From Symbiodinium natans (taxonomy: Eukaryota > Sar > Dinophyceae > Suessiales > Symbiodiniaceae): a stretch of 64,000 nucleotides of DNA. The number at the start of each line of letters is the position of its first letter. Position 1 is the stretch's first letter. A program made the translations under genes and the position numbers. Shown here one piece after another: positions 9,632 through 19,880 of the stretch. The notes below the pieces were generated by a model, which saw nothing but the letters and a program-made list of their open reading frames with translations, was not told where the DNA came from and searched no databases. The stretch spans positions 368,501 to 432,500 of the forward strand of contig CAJNDS010002183.1 in assembly GCA_905221605.1 (NCBI GenBank). The letters run 5' to 3'.

Positions 9632-12600
9632 CGGGGGGCCCTAAACCCTAAACCCTAAACCCTAAACCCTAAACCCCTAAGCATGTCAGAGTCCCCTGAA
9701 CCCCTAAACCTCCCCGAGGCAGAAGCAAGGACCAATTACCTCCGAGACCTTTGCGGAGCGTGTTGCCGGACCAACGGCGCGATTTGAGGTTGGCTTCCTT
9801 CAGGGTTTTAGGGTGTAGGGTTTAGGCTATTGCTCTCAGGGTTTGTGCTGAGAGAGTCTAAGGGTAGCTACGCTTTTAACATATTTTGTATTTTGATTTT
9901 CCCTAGGTCCCCTATATTATCCTTACAAAGCCGTTTAGGGTTTAGGGTTTAGGGTTTAGGGTTTAGGGTTTAGGGTTTAGGGTTTAATTAGGGTTTACCC
10001 TCACACCTGCGAGTTGTTAAGGGTTCGGCGTGGGCTTCATGGTTCACAGCTAAGCGGGGTCACCCCTTTGCCTTGGCATTCGGTTGCACCTAGGCTTCCA
10101 TGGGTTGCATATGTGAAAGCCTTCTATACAGCTTCAGGTTTAGGGTTTAGGGTTTAGGGTTTAGGGTTTAGGGTTTAGGGTTTAGGGTTTAGGTCTAGAG
10201 CTCCATACCATGCTATACCCATTCACCCCGAATCCTTACTGCATGCATTATAGAATGCACATCGGGCAACACGGGAGTGTTTGCACCCTCAAAAGGCCCT
10301 CAACCAAGACAGGTGCACCCGGAAAACCCTGAAGCCATGAACCGTGGGGTCCCAAAAACCTGAACCTACATACTCTCTCTAAGCCCTAAACGCAAGCCTG
10401 CTTAGGCCAAACACCCGAAACCCCCTAATTAAACCTCTATATAAAGCCTAAACCCACTTAGTTCGCTAAACCCCTACAACCCTGCTCTGAACGCCCTAAA
10501 CCCCGAAAACCCTAAACCGTAATCTCTACACCCACTCTCCCAAAAGGTGAGTCACCACCACCGTTGGTTCTACTTTCCAGGGCTGCGCCCGCGACTGAGC
10601 CCACGCCTTCGACCAACAGGGCTGATGTAGTCTTAGGGGTTTAGGGGTTGGGGGGGCTGAGGGTTTTAGGGTTTAGGGTTCAGGGGATTGGAGGTTAAGG
10701 GTTTAGCGGTGTAGGGGCTGAGGGTTTTAGGGTTTAGGGCTCAGGGATAAGAGGTTTAGGGTCTGAATTCGCCTGCCCGAAAGGCACTGTGTTCGTTCCC
10801 TATTTGCCCCATGCTCATTGTTTTTATGCGTGGTTTTGGGTAGGAAAGGATGTAGTAGGCCACCGAGAATGAACTACACGAGAGCTCGGGAGAACCGAGC
10901 ACCGGAATACCGGACATGTATGGTGAAGCACATGGCTGAGGGTACCCTGAACCCAATAAAACCCACAGCCCGTACACGTTGCTAAGCCCTAATAGCCCTA
11001 AACACTGCGAATCAGAAGGCCATGGTTCTAAATCTGAGTCCATTTTGGTCGCTCAGAGCCGAAAACCTACGAAGAGACCCCTTATCCCATTCACACACGC
11101 CCTATATCCTGAACCCTAAACCCTAAACCCTTGACCCTAAAACCCGAAACCCTATACATCCTACATCCCGTGCCCTAAACCCTAGACCTTTGCATGTCCC
11201 GCGAGCCAGCAAGGGAAGGTCAAGGCCGAAGCCACCTCAATCCTAAACCCTGAACCCTAAACCCTAAACCCTAAACCCTAAACAGATCCAAGAACATGAG
11301 GCAAAGCTCAGTCTGCTAACTTACAGGGCTCGCGGGGTGCAGCCCCGAGCCCGGAACAGGTTGGGGGGGTTTAGGGTCTTAGGGTTTATAGGGTTCAGGG
11401 TTTAGGGCTGCTTAGGGTTTAGGGTTTAGGGTTGTTTAGGTTTAGGGTTTAGGGTTTAGGGTTTAGTGTTTAGGGTTTTAGGATACACCCATCCTACGGC
11501 AGCCGCAAAGCGCCTTAGAGATCGCGAGGTGACACGGAGCTCTTGCTGTTCAAGTGCTTCGACTCGGACCCAGCGGCAACAGCTCGCTACGCCCTTCATT
11601 CTGCGCCTTTGGCCCTCACTATAAGAAGGAGTTCTTTTTGGGGGGAGGGCGGGGGGTTTAGGAGTTAGGGTTTAGGATTTTAGGGTCTTTAAGGCTTTCC
11701 AGGCTCTATGGAAAATTTTAGGTTCTTGGTGTTTGAGGTTGTGCTTTTTTGCAGGTTGAGGTTGCCTCGCAGGGCCATGTAGCTGAGAGTTGTAGTGTCT
11801 TCGCGTTTAGGCCGATGATCATTCTCATGTTTTTTGTTTGTGTTTTTTGGGCGGGCGGGCGCAAGTGCGGGGTTGGGGGGTTTATGGTTCATGCAAGGAT
11901 GCGATTAAGGAAGGGCACATCGATCGACGATGTGGCGTCAGGATGCATGAAAAGGCATGCAGTTGCAGGGTAGTTACCTCAGGAGGGGGGTTCAAGGGGG
12001 GTACGTACAGTAAAGACATTTGCAGTTGCGGGCTTCGACTTTGCTGAGGCTTACCTGGCACAAGCTAGTGGCCCATCCCGGATCTAAAGAGGGCTTACTT
12101 GGTACTTCTGAACCCATTTAAACTGTACTTATGCCCCACTTATAAGGCCCTTAAGTGCCCTAATGTGGTCATTTTTGGGTTGTTAAGCACTGTCATTATT
12201 GGGTTAAGAAGGGCCGACGGCTTAGCGCCGGCAAAAAAGGGTAGGGCATGTGGTACCCTGGTTCGGTTTGCTTTTAGGTTTTAGGTTTAGGGTTTAGGGT
12301 TTAGGGGTTAGGGTTTACAGTTCCATGAGCCCATATCACAGCCCAGAGCTAACCCTCAAGCTATCGGGGCTCCCAGGGTTTCGCGTTTAGGGTCCCAAAA
12401 ACTTGGAACCTCTTTCTTTAGCCCTTTTAGACGACAAACCAGGAAGGGTCTCTGTTCCAGGGGCCCTTGGGTGCACACCCTAAACCCTAACCCCTAAACC
12501 CTAAACCCTAAACCCTGAACCCTGAACCCTAAACCCTAAACCCTAAACCCTCCTCGCCCCGCAACGAGCCGCTCTCCACATCCTAACGTTTGAGTTTGGG

Positions 12601-12987
12601 GTTTAGGCGTCAGGGTCCATACTTGCATGATAGGGTCCTTAAGGGAGGGGGGGGTTCATGGGGCGTAGGTACCTAGGGAACCTCAGGGAAGCCTAGGGAG
12701 CGATACAGGCAGAAACTCAAGACCCAGCCTGGACCCTCAACTCTAAACCCTAAACCCTAAAGCCTGAACCCTAAACCCTGAACCCTGAACCCTAAACCCT
12801 GAACCCTGAACCCTGAACCCTGAACCCTGAACCCTGAACCCTGAACCCTGAACCCTAGCTTGCTGAGGCGGTGCGGCTTTCGGGAGACGCCGGGCGAGCA
12901 AGAGAATCGGTCGAAGTCCGCACGATCGCCTTGTTTTCAAAAACTTTCGTGCTCGTGGCTTTTGGAATTATAGGGTTTCGAGTTTAG
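8333..12987 (+). CDS. AsaB/CmcJ/NvfI-type hydroxylase/desaturase family protein, multi-exon (5' end not found)
   Basis: Four exon-like pieces match, in order, the conserved blocks I know from this family of small-molecule hydroxylases (fungal AsaB, CmcJ/NvfI-like). About 8,333-8,385 reads FLLINAWRNLSKHPVESL (family: N-x-W-R-P-L...P-V). About 9,383-9,449 reads AVCDASSVSESHLL (family: L-A-x-C-D-x-x-S-V). About 11,529-11,604 reads TELLLFKCFDSDP...ARYALHSA (family: E-x-L-x-F-K-x-Y-D-S ... H-T-A-F). About 12,859-12,987 reads ARESVEVRTIAL (family C-terminal R-x-S-I-E-V-R). The intervening W-Y-Y-F-P block and the N-terminus were not located. Introns carry telomere-type tracts. The first in-frame stop after the last block (TAG, 12,985-12,987) lies inside a TTTAGGG-like sequence, so the true end may differ. 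Substrate cannot be predicted. Confidence 0.6.
8725..9014. repeat. telomere-type tracts, TTTAGGG then CCCTAAA
   Basis: The TTTAGGG tract at 8,725-8,796 turns directly into CCCTAAA near 8,797. A long CCCTAAA tract follows at 8,909-9,014. Both lie inside the intron between the first two AsaB-like exons. Confidence 0.9.
9455..9677. repeat. TTTAGGG tract, telomere-type hairpin, poly-G run and CCCTAAA tract
   Basis: The TTTAGGG tract covers 9,455-9,531. At 9,541-9,596 CCAAGGTTTAAGGTTTAGGG is followed after a few bases by its complement, making a hairpin. A run of about 31 G follows (about 9,598-9,631), then a CCCTAAA tract to 9,677. It lies just downstream of the second AsaB-like exon. Confidence 0.85.
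9931..10194. repeat. two TTTAGGG tracts inside an AsaB-like intron
   Basis: The tracts are at 9,931-9,987 and 10,135-10,194, separated by unique sequence in which no exon is recognised. Confidence 0.85.
10195..11528. other. long intron of the AsaB-like gene, no exon recognised
   Basis: It holds a local tandem duplication of about 65 bp (about 10,640-10,760, unit GGGCTGAGGGTTTTAGGGTT...), scattered decayed CCCTAAA, and tracts at 11,237-11,284 (CCCTAAA) and 11,366-11,484 (TTTAGGG, just before the third exon). An open stretch near 10,768-10,860 could hide the missing W-Y-Y block, but this is not supported. Confidence 0.45.
12475..12857. repeat. CCCTAAA tract and CCCTGAA variant tract
   Basis: 12,475-12,552 is mostly CCCTAAA. 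12,736-12,857 changes to CCCTGAA units and ends ACCCTAG directly before the last AsaB-like exon, placing it at an intron 3' end. Confidence 0.9.
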
Positions 12988-13084
12988 GGTTTAGGGTTTA
13001 GGGTTTTTAGGGTTTATGCCTGCTGCGTGGCCTGCAGTTGAAAGGCATGTCATGACCAGGTGGAAGGGTTTAGGGCTCAGGGTG

Positions 13085-13213
13085 CATCATACTCTGTAGG
13101 GTGCTACTGAGGTGTACTCCTGGAACGCCATACGCCTACAGCTTTGCAGTACATACCCTCAACTAGGTTTGACTAGCAGGCATGACCTAAACTGTAGGTA
13201 AAAGGAGTCCCAG
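13085..13213. mobile_element. short inverted-repeat element, family E (diverged)
   Basis: The right end CTAAACTGTAGGTAAAAGGAG followed by TCCCAGG matches better family E copies at 62,131-62,217 and 63,190-63,341. The left end is poorly conserved. Confidence 0.45.
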
Positions 13214-13444
13214 GCAGGGATTAGAGTTCAGGGGCCTTTAGCTCTTACCTTTTTCACGGCACGGGCTGCTCCTCACAAACTGGGCTGTTCCAAGGATGCT
13301 CATTTTTGTTCCTTTTGCAATGAATTCGTAGGGAGGTTCGATCGTAGCAGTCACCTAAATTTAAACATGTCTGCCCCCCCCCCCCCCCCCCCATGGCACG
13401 CATGGACTGAGAACTCATTCTGCAACCTTCAGCCCTTTGTCACT

Positions 13445-13554
13445 TAGTAGTAGAGTAGGTAACCGTTTCATTTTTTCGGGGTCCTATATTCCCATGATAG
13501 TCCCAAAGGTCAACCCACAGTTCCCCTAGGATATGGGACAACTAGGGTCAGCGT
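13445..13554. mobile_element. introner-like element, family J (no telomere tract)
   Basis: It begins CTTAGTAGTAGAGTAGG and ends GGGACAACTAG. The interior CCCAAAGGTCAACCCACAGT matches the family J elements at 6,142 and 6,723. Flanking bases look exon-like but are not identified. Confidence 0.6.
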
Positions 13555-13599
13555 TGTCCTCCCTGGCCTTGCATTGGCTCAAGATCTGGAGTGGCGATG

Positions 13600-14110
13600 T
13601 TTGATGGGCTTTGAGTCACAAACCTGACCGAGCTGGACGTGCTGTGCCAGCGCCCAACCGTGCGGCGTGCTTACTCCGGACATGAGCAGCATGTGTGAAA
13701 ATTTTCCGTGCTGAAGAGTACCCTGAGTGCTCTCACCCCTGAGACCCCCTAAATCCGCAACCCTAAACCCTAAACCCTAAAGCCTATAAACCCTAAACCC
13801 TACACCCTACACCCTAAACCTCACCTCTGCAGGCAGAGCATCCGAATGGCACCTTCAGATTTCTTGGCGGTGAGCAACAGCAGTGGTTTTAACGTTGATC
13901 ACATCGCCGTGGAGAGCTTGGCGACCGATGCCCCTTGGCCTTTAGGGTCTAGGGTTTAGGGTTAGGGTTTCGGGTTTAGGGTTTAGGGTTTAGGGCTTCG
14001 GCCGAAGTACGACGTCTAGGCGCAGACCGGAAGCCCTCAAGTGCACAAGCTGCTTCAGGTGGCAGCCGCGAATGCCCGGAATCTCAGACTCCACGGCTCT
14101 TGATGCATTC
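13600..14110 (+). other. possible exons of unknown gene upstream of the GDT1 gene
   Basis: Open stretches at about 13,620-13,695 (LTELDVLCQRPTVRRAYSGH) and 13,845-13,945 (MAPSDFLAVSNSSGFNVDHI...) are separated by CCCTAAA units at about 13,762-13,818. They could be 5' exons of the GDT1 gene or belong to a separate gene; neither is shown. Confidence 0.25.
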
Positions 14111-14167
14111 ACTCTGACTCTGACTGTTACTCTGATTCTTACCATGTTTTCTGTTTACCTGGTATTA

Positions 14168-14983
<816 letters not shown>

Positions 14984-15021
14984 CTAGTCTTATTGTTGCT
15001 CTTATATTGTGCTCTTGCCAG

Positions 15022-18000
15022 GCCTGGTCTTTCGACTGGCACCTGACCAAGAACCCATGGGAGGGACTCACTTCGTCTTTCTTCATGTGGCTGCCCCAGG
15101 TGTGCTGGCTTGGGTTTCGGGTTTAGGGTTTAGGGTTTCGGGTCTCGGTCTTTACTACTATTTGCTTAAGAACCACCCCCCCCCCCCCCCCCGAAACCAT
15201 ATTCCACCTCACACGTGTAATACAGGGATTATGTTTGTTGGGGTGTTCTTAAGCAAAGAGCACAGGATCGGGAAAATCAAGTTCCCTCAAAACGGATATA
15301 TAGTAACTAGTAGGTCACCCTTGTAATGGTAACTTACTTGCAGGTGGCTGCATAACAAGGGTTCAAGGAGCCACTGCCGCTTACGCGATGCATGTTACTG
15401 TCACCTTTTCTTCAAGACCTTAGCATCAACGGACCCGTGTTCTGCCACCAGGGCTAGACCTTTCGTGCTACATTCTGGGCTGTGCTTTGTGATAATTGTT
15501 AATTTCCATTCCTTCCTCATAAGGGAACCTATTCACACATGAAGTTTTCAGAGGCTTTAAAGCACAACTCAGCATTGCTCAACTGAGTTCAAGCATACCA
15601 GCAGCCGTCAACTCCCCAACCCTACTTGGAGGTTCACCAATTATAACTGTACTTCTATCCCACTTATGAGCCCCTGGAGTGCTCTGATGTGCTTATAATT
15701 GGGTTATAAGTACAGTTCCTATTGAGTTAATAAGCACCCTGAACCTCCAACTGAACCATGCAAAGGATCCTGGCGACCGAACTTGGGGACGAGACCTTCA
15801 TCATTGCTGCCGTCATGTCCATGAGACACCCGAAATTCACGGTGCGCCCGCGCACTCCGATGTCATGCATGCCGATCTAAGACCCTGTAGCCCTAATTAC
15901 CTGGATCCTGAATGGTAGTTCCTTCTGGGGAAGGCCTAGTTCGGTGGTCAGTAGGATATTAAATCAGAGATTAGGTACACCAAAGCAAGAACTACAGTTC
16001 AGGCTCCAGATACTAGGCTCTAGACCTTAAGCCTTAAACCCTAAACCCTAAACCCTATAAACCCTAAACCCTAAACCCTGCAGCAGGTCCTTTGCGGGGC
16101 GCTTGGAGCGCTCTACTTGATGACAGTCCTCTCGGCTTTTTTGGGCCGTGGCCCTGGCATCATCCTTCACTGGGCCTTCAGAGGATTTGTGATTTTGGGA
16201 TGGGTTTAGGGTTTAGGGTTTAGGGTTTAGGGTTTAGGGTTTAGGGTTTAGGGTTTAGGGTTTAGGGTTTAGGGTTTAGGGTTTAGGGTTTAGGGTTTAG
16301 GGTTTAGGGTTTAGGGTTTAGGGTTCAGGGTTTAGGGTTTAGGGTACAGGTTGCGCTTTAGGAGCTTTGGGGTTTGGGGCTTGGCTTTGGGGTTTTAAGC
16401 CGTCAGGGGCAAAGAAAGCGTTGCGGATGCGGAGGTGCAGTTTGAGATGCTCTGTAGCAGTACCCTTAGTCTCCTTTTTTGGGTTTAGGGTTTAGGCTTT
16501 AGGGTTGAAATGCTCTGTAGTAGTACCCTTAGTCTCTCTTTTTGTTTAGGGTTTAGGCTTTAGGGTTGAACCCTAGACTCTGGACCTTATAAACCCTTAG
16601 TTTTTTTTTTGGGGTTGGGATCCCATAGAAACGTAACAGCAAGAAACCAAGCGTGTAAGCTCTAAACAAAACAGAAAGCTCTTTTGGCCACTTACGTAGG
16701 TTGCTGGGGAAGCGGTGTAGGATGTAATTTGAGAACTTCGGGAGCCGAAGCAGCACTGTCTCCAAGGCGTCGTACTACCGAATCTGATCTCGCAGGAGCG
16801 GGTGACTCAATGCGCAACTGGTCATCCTGGCGATATTGAGAGAAGATTTATGGGGTTTATGTCCGGGTTCCCAGGGTTTGTAGCGTTCCCAGGGTTTGTA
16901 GCTGGATTAGGTGGCGCCCTGAAGCCTGGCTATTCATTCTCTGTTGAAGCATACGATCCTGCCAGTATTGTACACCTTCTTCGGCCTCCGTCTGATGTGG
17001 GTCGGCGCACGCGGCGAAGACGACAAGGACGCCGGTCTCAGCCTCCCTACAGGCCAAGCCCTGAGCCCTGAACGCGCCTTAATACGCCCTAAACATCCCT
17101 AAACCTTAAACCCCAAACCCTAAACCCTAAACAGCCCTAAACATCCCTAGACTCAAATACGCTAAACCCTTCCAAAGTCTCTGCCTCGCAGGATGAAGAG
17201 TTTGAGGAGGCTGGGGCCGCCTTTCTGTCAGGATGGCTGCGGTTGGGGGTTTAGAGTTTCGGGTTTAGGGTTCAGGGTTTAGGGTTTAGGGTTTGTTTCG
17301 GGTTTAGGGTTTAGGGTTTAGGGGCACTTTATGAGCAAGGGCGCTGCATCCTGAGTCCCAACGTGGCCCACCTCGCAACAACAACGCTGCACTCTTTCGG
17401 AGGCTGGAGCCCTGCAAGACGGCGAAACCTCAAACCCCCAAGACACCCGAAGGCCAAAGCAGCTTAAACCCCAACCCCACCCAAGATCCCTCAAATCCCC
17501 TATTCCAAGAATAGGCCCAGGTCGAGAACACCCTCGAAACAGAGAGAGAGCAAGTCAGCGAAGTAAAGTTGAAAGAAGCAAATCGGGGAAAAAAATAAAT
17601 AAATAAATAAAATAATGTGAGAAAACAGCGAAGCGCAGGTCGAGAATACCTTGAAGGACTCGGCGTCCAAGGGCCTCTCGGCAGCCCAGTGGGTACGCGT
17701 TCTCCCGTCTTTTTGGGGGGGTCCGAGGTTCCCTTGTCAAGGAACCAATGGATTCCCTCCCAAAGAAAGGGAACCCTAAACCCTGAACCCTAAACCCTAA
17801 ACCCTAAACCCTAAACCCGAAACCCTAAACCCTAAACCCGAAACCCTAAACCCTAAACCCTGTATCATAACGTGGGTCACGGGGCTACCAAGGCCAGAAG
17901 TCCTGGCTCCGCCGCATGTTTTCCCAGTTTTGCACGCCGGTCTTCCTGGAGGCGCGCCACGCGGGTGTAGGGTTTAGGGTTTAGGGTTTAGGGTTTAGGG

Positions 18001-19030
18001 TTTAGGGTTTAGGGTTCAGGGCTTGAAAGTTTCGAAAGGGTTTATAGGGGTTCAGGGTTTAGGGCGTACAAGGATGTTTTGAGGCTTTGAATCCCAAAGG
18101 CTTCCCCTATTTTCAGCCAGTATGCGTCTTTTAGGGCTAAACCCACAAGAGCCTCTGAGATGATGAGGGTTTATTTTGTTGAGCTTGGGGTCTGTGGCGT
18201 TAGGGGATTGGTCTTAGGGATGCTTAAGGTCAAACGGGTGTGTGTTGCCTACAGGGTTAAGGGTTTGTAGTTCACGATCTAAAGGTCTTTAGGGTTTTAG
18301 GGTCTTTAGGTGGTAGGCTTCTGTGTCTGTAGTAGGGTTTAGGGTCAGTCTCTGGGGTTTAGACGTACGGGGTTTGGGGTTCATGGAGGGTGTTTTGGTG
18401 TAGGGCTTTTGGGGCTAGGGTCTAGGACCGACTGCTTTAGGGGCTTCTGGGACAGTGTGGTATCCATCGCAGAGGGTTCTTCTTGAGAGTTCAGGTCTGC
18501 AGGTCTGCCATCCTGTTGGAATGGCCCGTAATCTAGAACATCCCCACAGCCTGCCCCATAGCTTCAGGGCTTAGCTTCAGGGCTTAGCTTCAGGGCTTAT
18601 TGCGTTTAGGGCTAATGAAAGCGTGCAAGGGGACCGTGTGCATGTCTAAGGCCTGGAAAACCCTGAACATACCCTAAACCCTAGTTAAACCCTAAACCCT
18701 ATAGCCCTATAGCCCTATAACCCTAAACCCTAAAACCTATAGCCCTAAACCCTAAACCCTAAACCCTGGTATCCAGGCGCTCATGCTGACATTCCTTGCG
18801 GAGTGGGGTGACAGATCCCAGATCGCAACCATCTCTCTCGCGGCCCGAGCCTTGGGTGCGCACGCACGTGCAAGGCTCTCTGGGGCACTGCGCTTGGGTT
18901 TACGAGCCACCCTAACCCTAAACCCTAAACCCCTAACCCTAAACCCCTAAACCCTAAAGACTACAGGCACATCAGAACCCGATTGCCGTCATTGTGGGTG
19001 CCATGGTGGGGCACACGATCTGCACTGGCC
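15022..19030 (+). CDS. GDT1: GDT1/TMEM165 (UPF0016) family cation transporter, multi-exon
   Basis: This family moves Mn2+/Ca2+ (with H+) across Golgi or plastid membranes and carries two E-x-G-D-[KR]-[TS] motifs. Exons read here: 15,022-15,086 (...NPWEGLTSSFFM); 15,766-15,841 (ILATELGDETFIIAAVMSM, first motif); 16,087 to about 16,152 (VLCGALGALYLMTVLSAFLG); about 16,966-17,052 (LYTFFGLRLMWVGARG); about 17,192-17,235 (DEEFEEAGAAFLS); about 17,896-17,950 (RRMFSQFCTPVFLE); 18,777 to about 18,847 (ALMLTFLAEWGDRSQIATIS, second motif); 18,967 to about 19,030 (AHQNPIAVIVGAMVGHTICT). Order and spacing agree with the family. The first motif has E where K or R is usual. The final membrane segment and the N-terminus were not found. 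Introns begin GT or GC and several contain telomere-type tracts or introners. Confidence 0.85.
15153..15262. mobile_element. short element with C-run, family F
   Basis: TACTACTATTTGCTTAAGAA followed by a C-run at the left; GTTCTTAAGCAAAGAG at the right is the complement of the left end. Relatives are at about 22,206, 24,989-25,127, 35,341-35,497, 38,770-38,868 and 52,652, and most of them carry a homopolymer C or G run after the left end. Confidence 0.6.
15626..15752. mobile_element. inverted-repeat element, family D, in GDT1 intron 1
   Basis: Starts ACTTGGAGGTTCACC and ends CCCTGAACCTCCAACTG; the interior has GGGTTATAAGTACAGTTCCT. Only about a dozen bases separate it from the 3' splice site. 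Confidence 0.7.
16025..16079. repeat. CCCTAAA tract just before the GDT1 exon at 16,087
   Basis: Units run almost up to the splice site (…CCCTGCAGCAG). The CTAAA and pyrimidine content of the repeat could itself act as branch-point and polypyrimidine sequence. Confidence 0.9.
16203..16346. repeat. long TTTAGGG tract after the GDT1 exon at 16,087
   Basis: About 20 nearly perfect units, the longest uninterrupted + orientation tract noticed here. It lies 50-60 bases after the presumed 5' splice site. Confidence 0.95.
16444..16575. repeat. tandem duplication with TTTAGGG
   Basis: A unit of about 65 bp beginning GATGCTCTGTAGCAGTACCC and ending with TTTAGGGTTTAGGCTTTAGGG occurs twice, with a few substitutions. 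Confidence 0.8.
17246..17863. repeat. GDT1 intron with TTTAGGG at its start and CCCTAAA at its end
   Basis: The TTTAGGG tract spans 17,246-17,322 and the CCCTAAA tract 17,772-17,863. The exons lie at about 17,192-17,235 and 17,896-17,950. The tracts are in opposite orientation and so complementary in the transcript. Confidence 0.85.
17954..18776 (+). other. GDT1 intron with GC donor and complementary telomere-type ends
   Basis: The intron starts GCGCGCC after ...PVFLE and ends ATCCAG before ALMLTFLAEWGD. TTTAGGG units lie at 17,965-18,020 and CCCTAAA units at 18,664-18,768. The body (18,060-18,600) holds decayed TTTAGGG and a triplicated CTTCAGGGCTTAG. Confidence 0.75.
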
Positions 19031-19880
19031 CGGCACTGAGAGCCAAGTGAGCCGACTGTGGCCGTAGGCCCCTTCCCGACATTAGCCTTACAAACAACCC
19101 ACCACTTTATCAAATTGAAAATACAAAATAATAACAAGAAGACGAAGAAGAGTAATATTAATAGCAATAACCATAGCAATATGAAAAATAAGAAGAAGGA
19201 TTCAGGATCATAATAATAATGCTAATAGAACAGCATCCCCATAAAGGATCATGACTCATTGTTTGGGTTTAGGGTTTAGGGTTTAGGGTTTACGCCCACG
19301 CTTCGCCCTCAAAGCATCGGACGTCTCGGAGATGGTGCTCGAGACAGGCCATGCTACAAGATGCAGACCGAAGAGGGTTTAGGGATTATAGGGGTTTAGG
19401 GTTTAGGGTATGTATTAATATACGGTATGAAATGACATGAGCTAGACCGTACGATTCTGCGTGAGCGAACACACGGCGGCTGCAAGTTTAGGAAAGGTCT
19501 CAAGGTAGCAAAATTTCTTGACAGGTAAGTTCCCAAAACAGGGTCTCTAATAAATTACAAATAGTGTTCCCTTATGGTCCCCTGTATAATTATACCATAA
19601 TAACCCCTTATTCAGGCCCCTAGATTGGGATGTAGATGCGACTCCAGGTAATGTAGGGCAATTGCAGCAACTGCAGTGAAAGCAGAGTCGAGAGTGCTGA
19701 GGTCTGGCAGTGTTTGGAGGCGAATTTCTTGGCCCCTGCCTCATCCTAGCCATTCTTTCTCTTTCCTTGCGCCCCGAATAGGGTTTAGGCTTTTCTCCGA
19801 GCCTGCAACTCCACAGCCTCATGCTCGCGCAAGGCTTAGGGTGAAGCAATCAAAGGGCTCATGGGAGCATGGCTGGCCCT
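19031..19880. other. stretch with no recognised exon
   Basis: It includes a TTTAGGG run near 19,265-19,291, an AT-rich AAGAAG/AATAAT segment (19,100-19,235) and an element-like block at about 19,515-19,620 (GTGTTCCCTTATGGTCCCCT) related to the tandem pair at 32,965-33,100. The last GDT1 exon may lie here but was not identified. Confidence 0.4.

Larger units (their letters stand above)
15087..15765 (+). other. GDT1 intron 1 carrying two short elements
   Basis: The GT-AG intron joins TTCTTCAT to GATCCTGG and restores ...SFFM-ILATELG. It contains a family F element (15,153-15,262) and a family D element (15,626-15,752), plus short TTTAGGG units near 15,117. Confidence 0.75.

Noticed and set aside
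10756-11043. 95-codon minus-strand open frame inside the AsaB-like gene
   Set aside because: No motif, no splice context on the minus strand, and it lies in a region where only plus-strand exons are recognisable.
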